A DNA stretch of 56,697 nt, taken from assembly GCA_040384625.1 (NCBI GenBank), contig JAZKIW010000105.1, forward strand, positions 1 through 56,697. The letters run 5' to 3'. How positions within the stretch are numbered: position 1 is the first letter of the stretch; each line of letters opens with the position of its first letter. The DNA comes from CADEEN01 sp040384625. Lineage in GTDB: Bacteria; Pseudomonadota; Gammaproteobacteria; Burkholderiales; Burkholderiaceae_C. Shown in pieces: positions 23,746-32,556 of the stretch. Below the pieces are notes generated by a model that worked only from the letters and a program-made list of their open reading frames with translations, did no database searches and was not told the DNA's origin. The translations under genes were made by a program, and so were the position numbers.

Positions 23746-24564
23746 ATGGCAGCACAGCACTTGGCTTTCATCGGCGGCGGCAACATGGCCGGCGCCATCT
23801 TCGGTGGGCTGGTGCGCGGCGGCTGGCCCAAGACGGACATCACGGTCGTCGAGCCTTGGCCCGAGCAGCGCGAGCGCATCGCGGTGGCCTGGCCAGAGCT
23901 GCGCGTGATCGCCATGGCCGATGCGTCCCTGTCCGCCGCCGACGTCGTCGTCTGGGCCGTCAAGCCGCAGAGTTTTGGCGAGGCGGCAACGGCCAGCGCG
24001 GGTTTCGTCGGTCGAGCGCTGCAGCTCAGCGTGATGGCGGGCATTCGCAGCGATGCCTTGCTGCGCGCCACCGGCAGCGAGCGCATCGTGCGAGCGATGC
24101 CCAACACGCCGGCCCTGATCGGTCAGGGCATCGCCGGTCTGTTCGCCCGCGCGGCCGTCAGCGTGACCGACCGCGCTATCGTCGAAGCCGTGCTGGCGCC
24201 GACGGGCCAGATGCTGTGGTTCGAACGTGAGGAGCAACTCGACGCGGTGACCGCGTTGTCGGCCTCCGGGCCTGCCTATGTCTTCTACTTCATCGAGGCG
24301 ATGATCGACGCCGCCGGTCAGATGGGGCTCACGCGCGAGCAGGGCCGCGCGCTGGCGCAGACCACTTTCGCGGGCGCCACGGCCCTGGCGATGCAAAGCG
24401 ACGAGCCACCTTCCCTGCTGCGCGAGCGTGTCTCGTCCAAGGGCGGGACCACGCACGCCGCGATCGCGTCGCTGGAAGCCGACGGCGTGAAGGCGGCCTT
24501 CGTGAAAGCGCTGCGGGCCGCGCAGGTGCGTGCCAAGGAACTGGGCGACGAGTTCGGCCGTTAG
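23746..24564 (+). CDS. proC: Pyrroline-5-carboxylate reductase ProC
   Basis: 272 codons. Rossmann fold with FIGGGNMAGAIFGGL (residues 8-22), VVWAVKPQ, RAMPNTPALIGQG, and the signature helix LSASGPAYVFYFIEAMIDAA followed by SKGGTTHAAIASLE. It reduces P5C to proline with NAD(P)H, the last step of proline synthesis, opposing PutA. The ATG at 23746 follows TAAACT by 7 nt with no SD, another probable leaderless start; the upstream in-frame region is rejected. The stop overlaps by 4 bp the stop of the convergent CadC-like gene. Confidence 0.95.
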   Translation: MAAQHLAFIGGGNMAGAIFGGLVRGGWPKTDITVVEPWPEQRERIAVAWPELRVIAMADASLSAADVVVWAVKPQSFGEAATASAGFVGRALQLSVMAGIRSDALLRATGSERIVRAMPNTPALIGQGIAGLFARAAVSVTDRAIVEAVLAPTGQMLWFEREEQLDAVTALSASGPAYVFYFIEAMIDAAGQMGLTREQGRALAQTTFAGATALAMQSDEPPSLLRERVSSKGGTTHAAIASLEADGVKAAFVKALRAAQVRAKELGDEFGR

Positions 24565-26453
24565 CGCTTGTACGACGCCAGCGAGGTGTCATCCAGCCCG
24601 ACCCGCCGCAGCAGCACCGCAAAACGCGGGTCCTGCCGGATGGCGGCCCAGCGCGGGTCGTTGCGCAGGAAGATGAGGCAGTTGGAGCGTTTCTCGACCG
24701 CCTCGCCCAGCAAGGCGATGGCACGCTCCTTGTCGCCGATGCTCAGATGGGCAGCGGCCGATTCGTAGGGGCAGGCGAAGGTGCCGGCGCGTTCGGCCTT
24801 CTCCAGCAAGGGCAGCACCTTGTCCTTGTAGCCCGCATGCCCGTACGCGTGGGCCAGCATGATCAGCGCGACCGCGGAGCCGTCCAGCTCTGCGCCCCGC
24901 TCCGCGAGCTTGACGGCCCGAGCATGGTCGCCGGCGATGGAGGCGCCGACACCTGCGCCCGAGAACACTAGCCCGATGTCCGGGTGCTGGCGCATCTTCT
25001 GCTCGACCCAGGTCCGCGCCGCGTCGCGCTCGCCCACCGTAAACAGCGCCCAGTTGCCCCAGTCCGCCATCTCCGCGTTCAGCGGGTCCAGACGGTTGGC
25101 GGCTTCCAACGCGCGCTTGACCTTGTCCGCTTCACCCAGGCCGGAGTAGTAGAGCGCGAAGCCCAGTTCGGTCTGGGCCAGGGCCGGATCGCGCCGCTTG
25201 GCCGCGTTCAGCGCGGTCCAGGCATCCTTCCAGCGCCAGGCCATCACGTAGGTCAGGCCCAGCGATGACCAGGCCTCGGCGGAATCGGGGCGCAGCTCGC
25301 GAGCCTCGGCGAGCGAGTCGACCACGGCCTGCAGCATCTTGACCGGCGGCTCGAAGTAAGCGAACAACTGACGATAGGCGTCGCTGCGCGCGATGTACGC
25401 GTCGAAGAACTTGGGGTCCAGCGCGATCGCCTGCTTGAACAGCGCGATCGCCTTCGGCAGCGATTCGTGGCTGAGCAGATCCAGCTGGTGCCGCCCCGCC
25501 ACGTACAGCTCGTAGGCCTGGAGGTTGGCGGTGGGCAGCTCGCCCAAGGCGCGCAGTTCGTCGTCGAGGATTGCCACCTTCAGCGACTGCGACACCGCGG
25601 CGGCGATGCCCGATTGCATGGCGAAGAGGTTGGTGTCGTCGGTGCGGCCCGTGTAGTCCTGGTCCCACACCACCCCGCCCTTGTGCAGATCTTCCAGCTC
25701 CGCGGTGATGCGCAGCGTCTTGTCGGCGGCGATGTTCACCACGCCGTCGAGCACATAACGCACATCGGGCAGCTGCGCCCGGATGTGCTCGCGCGACTTC
25801 TTGCCCTTGAACGTGAAGGCCGATGTCACCGGCACCACCCGCAAACCGGAGATCTTGCGCAGGTTGCGGATCACTTCGCGCGTGACCTGGTCGGCAAAGG
25901 GCTGCCAGGTCTCGGGCGCGTCGCCTGAAACATCGAAGGGCACGACCACGACATAGGGCTGGCCGGCGCCGGCCGGTGCCGCGGGCGGGGCCAGCATGCG
26001 CCACCCCAGCACCAAGCCAGACAGCAGCAGCAAGCCCAGACCCAGGGGCAGGCGCCAGCGGAGCCGGGGGGGCGGCGGATCGGCGGGGACCGCCGCTGGC
26101 CGATCGGTCGCGGGAGCCCGCTCAGGGCTTGCGGCGCCATCCGGTATCTCCTGCACCGCCGCCACGAACTGATAGCCGCGGCCGCGGACAGTCAGGATCG
26201 TCTGTTGCAGATCGCCGTTGTCGCCCAACAGCTTGCGCGCGCTCTTGATGTGGTTGCTGAGCGTCGCGTCGGAGACCTCGCGCCCATCCCAGACGTCCTT
26301 GAACAACTCTTCCCGGGTCAAGACCCGGTCGCGATGCCGGATCAGGTGCACCAGCAGGTCGAAGACCTTGGGCTCGACCGGTATGGCGGTGTCCCCGGCA
26401 CGGATCCGGTACCGGGCCGTATCGATGGTGAATTCGCCGATCTGGTAATTCAT
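24561..26453 (-). CDS. CadC-like membrane-anchored winged-helix regulator with TPR domain
   Basis: 630 codons with GAGGG before the ATG. Residues 1-100 form an OmpR/CadC-type winged helix (YRIRAGDTAIPVEPKVFDLLVHLIRHRDRVLTREELF, VSDATLSNHIKSARK, RGRGYQFVA). A Pro-rich linker and one transmembrane segment (about 132-150) follow. The periplasmic part has a TolB-N-like domain (VVVVPFDVSGD, DVRYVLDGVVN) and TPR-like helices to the end. Such one-component regulators bind DNA in the cytoplasm and sense outside the inner membrane. It is divergent from the desaturase/propeller ORF, the obvious candidate target, 116 bp away. Signal unknown. Confidence 0.88.
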   Translation of the reverse strand: MNYQIGEFTIDTARYRIRAGDTAIPVEPKVFDLLVHLIRHRDRVLTREELFKDVWDGREVSDATLSNHIKSARKLLGDNGDLQQTILTVRGRGYQFVAAVQEIPDGAASPERAPATDRPAAVPADPPPPRLRWRLPLGLGLLLLSGLVLGWRMLAPPAAPAGAGQPYVVVVPFDVSGDAPETWQPFADQVTREVIRNLRKISGLRVVPVTSAFTFKGKKSREHIRAQLPDVRYVLDGVVNIAADKTLRITAELEDLHKGGVVWDQDYTGRTDDTNLFAMQSGIAAAVSQSLKVAILDDELRALGELPTANLQAYELYVAGRHQLDLLSHESLPKAIALFKQAIALDPKFFDAYIARSDAYRQLFAYFEPPVKMLQAVVDSLAEARELRPDSAEAWSSLGLTYVMAWRWKDAWTALNAAKRRDPALAQTELGFALYYSGLGEADKVKRALEAANRLDPLNAEMADWGNWALFTVGERDAARTWVEQKMRQHPDIGLVFSGAGVGASIAGDHARAVKLAERGAELDGSAVALIMLAHAYGHAGYKDKVLPLLEKAERAGTFACPYESAAAHLSIGDKERAIALLGEAVEKRSNCLIFLRNDPRWAAIRQDPRFAVLLRRVGLDDTSLASYKR

Positions 26454-26569
26454 CTGCCCTCGCCCCGGGCCCGTTATCGAAAGATTACGCAGACATTATC
26501 CAGTCGTCATGCAGCGACCGTGCCGTGCGCGCACCGTAGGCCTCACCTGCAACCACGAGGGAGAGCCTC

Positions 26570-28471
26570 ATGCCCACGCCGCTGGAAGTCCTGCTGGACC
26601 CTGTTTCCCTGACCGTCCTCGCGCTCTATGGCGCTTTGATCGGGCTCGAAGTCCTGTTTCCGGCCCGCGCCCTGCCGCCGGTCCGGGGCTGGCGGACCCG
26701 GGCCCTGCTTGTCTTCGCCGTCTATTTCTTCCTCTCGTCCTACCTGCCGCTGCTTTGGAGCGAGACGCTGGCGAAGTACCGGCTCTTCAACCTGGAAACG
26801 GTCCACCCGGCCGTCGGTGCCGGCATTGCGCTGCTGGTCTATGAGTTCCTGGTTTACTGGTGGCACCGCGCGATGCACCACACGAACTGGCTGTGGCGCA
26901 GTTTCCACCAGATGCACCACAGCGCGGAGCGCGTGGACAGCTTCGGCGCTTTCTACTTCAGCCCGCTGGACATCGTGGGCTGGACCGTGCTGGGCAGCCT
27001 CACGCTGACCCTGGGCGTGGGCCTCAGCGCGCAGGCTGTCAGCTGGTTCCTCTACGCGACGACCTTTCTGGGCGTGTTCCAGCACACCAACATCCGCACG
27101 CCGCAGTGGCTGGGCTATATCGTGCAGCGACCGGAGAGCCACAGCCTGCACCACGCGCGCGGCATCCACCGCCACAACTACTCGGATCTGCCACTGTGGG
27201 ACATCGTGTTTGGCAGCTTCCACAACCCGAAGTACTTCGCTGCCGAGGCCGGCTTCCATGACGGCGCCTCGGCCAAGATCCCGCAGATGCTGCTGTTCCG
27301 CGACGTGGCCGGAAGCGACTACGACCTTGCCTCGCGGGCCCCCGGCCGCGGGGCGCAGCACGAGCTGACAGCCATGACTCGCAACACCTTCATGTGTGCC
27401 GCTGCATTCGTCGCCGTCCTGCTCGTCGTTGCCTGTGGCGGTGGCGGTGACGACGACGACCGTGTACCGACCGTCACCACATATGCCACGGGCCTGACCA
27501 GCCCCCGCGGCCTGGTCTTCGGCCCCGACGGCCAGCTCTACGTGGCCGAAGCCGGCAGCGGCGGCGCGCTGGCGCCTGCCGGCACACCCGAGTGCCCGAC
27601 CGACATCAATATCTACAGCCCCTACACCGCCGGCTACAGCGGCCGCGTTCTGCGGCTGCGGGCCGACGGCACGAAGCAGACGGTCGCCGACCACCTGCCC
27701 AGCATGACCGATGCCTACGGCGGCAACTACGGCCCAACCGACCTCGCCTTCATCGGCAGCACGCTGTATGTGCTGATCGAGATGGGCGGCTGCTCGCATG
27801 CCATGCCCGACGACTATCCGGCTATCCTGCGGGTCAACGCCGACGGCTCGACCACCGCGGTCGCCAACCTCAACGCCTGGCTCGCGGCACACCCGCCCCA
27901 CTTCATCAAGGACAGTAATCCGGCCACCACCGACCTGGAGCCTGGCGGCGTGTTCCACTCGATGATCGCGGTCGGCAACTTCCTGTACGTGGTCGAGACC
28001 AACCGTGGCCTGTTGCTGAAGGTCGATCCGGCGACCGGCGCGATCGTGAAGCTCTACGACATGTCGATCGACAACGCGGAGCACAACCCGATCGTGATGG
28101 CGCACAACGGCGGCAGTTTCTATGTCGGCACCTTCGGCGAGGACGAAGGGCCGGCTGAACTGGCGGTGTTCGGCCCCGACTTTGCCGGCTACACGCGGCC
28201 TTTCGAATCGCTGCACCCGATCGTGGGCCTGGCATGGCGGCGTGGGCGCCTGTACGCGGTCGAGATCTTTCCGCATGACCAGGCGTGGACGCCCGACAAC
28301 GCGAACCTCGTCGTGTTCGATCCGGTAACGGGCAAGCGCAAGGCGCTGGCGCTCAAGTTTGCGAGCCTTCCCAACGGGCTGGTGAGCGGCCCCGACGGCG
28401 CGCTCTACACGTCCAACGTCGGCATCAGCGCCTCGCCCGGTGACGGCAGCGTGCTGCGGATCGTTCCTTGA
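26570..28471 (+). CDS. Sterol desaturase family / ScyD-ScyE-like beta-propeller fusion ORF
   Basis: One uninterrupted 633-codon frame with GAGGGAGAG before the ATG. Residues 1 to about 260 are a membrane fatty-acid-hydroxylase/sterol-desaturase domain with His-box motifs HRAMHH, HQMHHS and SHSLHHARGIHRHNY that bind a di-iron centre. Residue 269 is a Met (27374) that opens a perfect lipoprotein signal (FMCAAAFVAVLLVVAC), followed by GGGGDDDD and a ScyD/ScyE-type beta-propeller (GLTSPRGLVFGPDGQLYVAEAG onward). It may be a real fusion or two genes joined by loss of the first stop. Internal initiation at 27374 would give a 365-residue lipoprotein. The divergent CadC-like gene probably regulates it. 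Confidence 0.82.
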   Translation: MPTPLEVLLDPVSLTVLALYGALIGLEVLFPARALPPVRGWRTRALLVFAVYFFLSSYLPLLWSETLAKYRLFNLETVHPAVGAGIALLVYEFLVYWWHRAMHHTNWLWRSFHQMHHSAERVDSFGAFYFSPLDIVGWTVLGSLTLTLGVGLSAQAVSWFLYATTFLGVFQHTNIRTPQWLGYIVQRPESHSLHHARGIHRHNYSDLPLWDIVFGSFHNPKYFAAEAGFHDGASAKIPQMLLFRDVAGSDYDLASRAPGRGAQHELTAMTRNTFMCAAAFVAVLLVVACGGGGDDDDRVPTVTTYATGLTSPRGLVFGPDGQLYVAEAGSGGALAPAGTPECPTDINIYSPYTAGYSGRVLRLRADGTKQTVADHLPSMTDAYGGNYGPTDLAFIGSTLYVLIEMGGCSHAMPDDYPAILRVNADGSTTAVANLNAWLAAHPPHFIKDSNPATTDLEPGGVFHSMIAVGNFLYVVETNRGLLLKVDPATGAIVKLYDMSIDNAEHNPIVMAHNGGSFYVGTFGEDEGPAELAVFGPDFAGYTRPFESLHPIVGLAWRRGRLYAVEIFPHDQAWTPDNANLVVFDPVTGKRKALALKFASLPNGLVSGPDGALYTSNVGISASPGDGSVLRIVP

Positions 28472-28498
28472 GGTGGCTTGGGCCTGCCGCGGCTCCGT

Positions 28499-29386
28499 TC
28501 AGCGCAGGCTCAGGTCGAGCACCGTGCCCAGGAACAGCGTGAAGCCCAGCCAGTGGTTCAGCCGGAAGGCCTTGAAACAGCCTTCGCGCGTGCGTCGTCG
28601 GATCAGCGTGAAGTGCCACAGCGCCTGCGCCGCCGCCGCCGCCATGCCGGCTAGGAACCAGGCACCCAGGCCGAGCGCGCGGCCGAGGAGAGTCCACGAC
28701 AGCAAGTGCAGCGCGTAGAAGGCCATCACGCCGGCCACGTCGAAACGGCCGAGCGTGATGGCCGAGGTCTGCATGCCGATCTTCTGGTCGTCGTCGCGGT
28801 CGACCATCGCGTACTCGGTGTCGTAGGCCAGGACCCAGAACAGATTCGACGCCAGCAGGGCCCAGGCCGGCCACGGCAGGGCCGCGCGCACCGCGTCCAG
28901 CGACCACTCGTTGCCCCCTTGCACGGCCGCGAAGGCCATCGGGATGCCAAAGCTGAACGCGACGCCGAGCACCGCCTGCGGCATCGCCACGACGCGCTTG
29001 GCGTAGGGGTAGGCCAGGGTGATGGCCAGCCCGACGAAGGACAGAGCGACGCTGGGCGCATTGGTCGTCAGCACCAGTGCGAAGGCGAGCAGCGCCAGCA
29101 CTATGCCGACGGCCAGGGCCTCCCGTACGGGCAGGGCGCCGCTGGTGACGGGGCGCTGCGCCGTGCGCGCGACGTGACGGTCAAAGTCGCGGTCGGCCAC
29201 ATCATTGACGCAGCAGCCGGCGCTACGCATCAGGACTGTGCCAAGCACGAACACCGCCAGCAAGTGCCAACCCGGGAACCCGTCGGCCGCGATCCACAGC
29301 GCCGACAGCGTCGGCCACAGCAGCAGCAGCCAGCCGGCCGGGCGGTCCCAGCGGATCAGGTCGAGGTACAGGGCGAGCCGGTTCAC
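28499..29386 (-). CDS. ubiA: 4-hydroxybenzoate octaprenyltransferase UbiA
   Basis: 295 codons from a GTG (RVNRLALYLDLIRWDRPAGW); it begins 10 bp after the aminopeptidase stop. Multi-spanning inner-membrane prenyltransferase with the two Asp-rich motifs NDVADRDFDRHV (near residue 61) and YDTEYAMVDRDDDQKIGMQT (near 185), separated by hydrophobic helices. It attaches the polyprenyl tail to 4-hydroxybenzoate in ubiquinone synthesis. As third gene of the tight prfC-aminopeptidase-ubiA set it probably depends on the promoter upstream of prfC, which has been replaced by an integrated element. Confidence 0.95.
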   Translation of the reverse strand: MNRLALYLDLIRWDRPAGWLLLLWPTLSALWIAADGFPGWHLLAVFVLGTVLMRSAGCCVNDVADRDFDRHVARTAQRPVTSGALPVREALAVGIVLALLAFALVLTTNAPSVALSFVGLAITLAYPYAKRVVAMPQAVLGVAFSFGIPMAFAAVQGGNEWSLDAVRAALPWPAWALLASNLFWVLAYDTEYAMVDRDDDQKIGMQTSAITLGRFDVAGVMAFYALHLLSWTLLGRALGLGAWFLAGMAAAAAQALWHFTLIRRRTREGCFKAFRLNHWLGFTLFLGTVLDLSLR

Positions 29387-29396
29387 GCGCTGCCCG

Positions 29397-30776
29397 TCAG
29401 GCCTGGCCGAAGCGTGTTTCCAGGTGGGCGAGCAGCGTGCGCACCGTCTGCGCTTCACCGCCGGCGGGCCGTCCCGGCCGTGCGCCGTCGTTCCAGGCGC
29501 CGAGGTCGATGTGCAGCCAGTCGATGTCGGCGGGCACGAAGTCGGCCAGGAAGTTGGCGGCATTGATCGCGCCGCCCATAGCATTGCGTCCGGTGTTCAC
29601 GATGTCGGCAATGTCGCTCTCGATCGCCGGGTGGTAATCGCGCCAGAGCGGCATGTGCCACAGCGGATCGTGCAAGGCCAAGCCGCGGTCGACGAGCTCG
29701 CGCGCCAGGTCCGTGCGGCGGCAGAACAGGGCGGGCAGCTGGCCACCCAGCGCGATGCGGGCGGCGCCCGTCAGCGTGGCCATGTCGATCAGCAGCGCCG
29801 GCTTGGCCTCGGCGGCATAGGCCAGCGCGTCGCACAGGATCACGCGACCCTCCGCGTCGGTGTTGCCGATCTCGATGTGCAGGCCGCTGCGCGTCTTGAT
29901 CACGTCGCCGGGGCGGTAGGCATTTCCGGCGATCGCGTTGTCGACGGCCGGTATCAGCACCTGCAATCGCACGGGCAACTGCAGCGCCATCACCAGAGAG
30001 GCCAGGCCGAGCACGTTCGCCGCGCCACCCATGTCCTTCTTCATCAGGCGCATGCCATCGGCGCTCTTGATGTCGAGGCCACCCGAGTCGAAGCACACGC
30101 CCTTGCCGACCAGGCTCAGTCGGGGGTGCTTGGGCTGGCCCCAGTTCAGCTCGATCATGCGCGGCGCGCGCGTCGAAGCACGTCCGACCGCGTGCACGGC
30201 GGGAAAGCCGGCTTTCAGCAGCGCCTCGCCGACCGTCTGCTTGAAGCTCGCGCCATGCTGCTCGGCCACCAGGCGTGCGGCCTCGGCCAGCTCGGCCGGC
30301 CCCATGTGCTCGGCCGGGGTGTTGATCAGATCGCGCGTGGCGGCAATGGCGGCGGCCATCAGCAGGCCGCGCGTGGCGCCCCGGCTGCGCGCCAGCATCA
30401 AGTCGGCCGCTTCGCGCCGAGCCGGCTTGTACAGGTCGAAGACGTAGGCGCCCAACTCCCACGACAGCGCAGCGGCTTCGTCGTCGGCCGCCAGGCCGGC
30501 GTTGCCGAGGCGGTAGCGGCCAGGCGGCAGGGTGCGCGGCAAGGCCGACAGCGCGAACGGGTGCCGCACGTCGCGCACGCCGGCCCAGACCGCTTCGACC
30601 CGGCCCTTGTCGTCGGCCAGCAAGGCATGGCTGTCGGGTGCGCCGTCGAAGCCCACGGTGGCAAGCCAGCGGCGCGTGGCAGCGGGCAGCCTGGCGCTCA
30701 GCTTGGCGAACGCTGGACGGTCGGTCAGGTGCAGCGGGATCGCGGCGCCGGAGGGTTTCTTCAGTTGCACGGTCAT
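29397..30776 (-). CDS. M17 leucyl aminopeptidase family protein
   Basis: 459 codons. The N-terminal third is divergent. The C-terminal two-metal peptidase domain carries LVGKGVCFDSGGLDIKSADGMRLMKKDMGGAA (metal-binding Lys/Asp), the family signature NTDAEGRVILCDAL, IDMATLTGAARIALG, and a C-terminal NFVPA-like WLHIDLGAWN block. It is shorter at the N-terminus than E. coli PepA (503 aa), so it belongs to the PepB/PepA-like subgroup. It releases N-terminal residues from peptides in the cytoplasm. It begins 4 bp after prfC and is followed by ubiA at 10 bp. Confidence 0.92.
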   Translation of the reverse strand: MTVQLKKPSGAAIPLHLTDRPAFAKLSARLPAATRRWLATVGFDGAPDSHALLADDKGRVEAVWAGVRDVRHPFALSALPRTLPPGRYRLGNAGLAADDEAAALSWELGAYVFDLYKPARREAADLMLARSRGATRGLLMAAAIAATRDLINTPAEHMGPAELAEAARLVAEQHGASFKQTVGEALLKAGFPAVHAVGRASTRAPRMIELNWGQPKHPRLSLVGKGVCFDSGGLDIKSADGMRLMKKDMGGAANVLGLASLVMALQLPVRLQVLIPAVDNAIAGNAYRPGDVIKTRSGLHIEIGNTDAEGRVILCDALAYAAEAKPALLIDMATLTGAARIALGGQLPALFCRRTDLARELVDRGLALHDPLWHMPLWRDYHPAIESDIADIVNTGRNAMGGAINAANFLADFVPADIDWLHIDLGAWNDGARPGRPAGGEAQTVRTLLAHLETRFGQA

Positions 30777-30780
30777 GGGC

Positions 30781-32400
<1,620 letters not shown>

Positions 32401-32416
32401 CAGAACTTTTCCCCGA

Positions 32417-32438
32417 TATGTACACAGCTATGTACGCA
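32417..32438. repeat. Arm-site-like repeat A
   Basis: TATGTACACAGCTATGTACGCA: two ATGTAC units with a near-palindromic core GTACACAGCTATGTAC. It matches repeat B (34726-34747) at 20 of 22 positions in the same orientation. It lies 65 bp inside the left core and within the presumed prfC promoter region. The position next to each core suggests integrase arm-type sites. Confidence 0.65.
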
Positions 32439-32480
32439 TTCAAAAATGTGCTCATAGCCCGTGCACATCAGCCTCTTCAC

Positions 32481-32503
32481 GCGCGCCGACTGTGCCGGCG
32501 CGC
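32481..32503. other. GC-rich hairpin between the hipA-like gene and prfC
   Basis: Perfect 8-bp stem GCGCGCCG/CGGCGCGC with a 7-nt loop (ACTGTGC). On the minus strand no U-run follows, so it is at best a weak or Rho-assisted terminator for the hipA-like gene. The rest of 32401-32556 holds repeat A and the prfC SD; no gene is seen. Confidence 0.5.
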
Positions 32504-32556
32504 CAACCAATTTTAAGTGTGACTGTCTGGTGTTCCTCCTGTGAAGGTCGTCGTGT

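Noticed and set aside
26543..28276. 577-codon minus-strand open frame opposite the desaturase/propeller ORF
   Set aside because: Composition typical of a shadow frame (Val/Arg/His/Gln-rich) with no motif; the plus strand carries clear His boxes and a lipobox.
32481..32503. Strong intrinsic terminator after the hipA-like gene
   Set aside because: The stem is good but no U-run follows on the minus strand; listed only as a hairpin.
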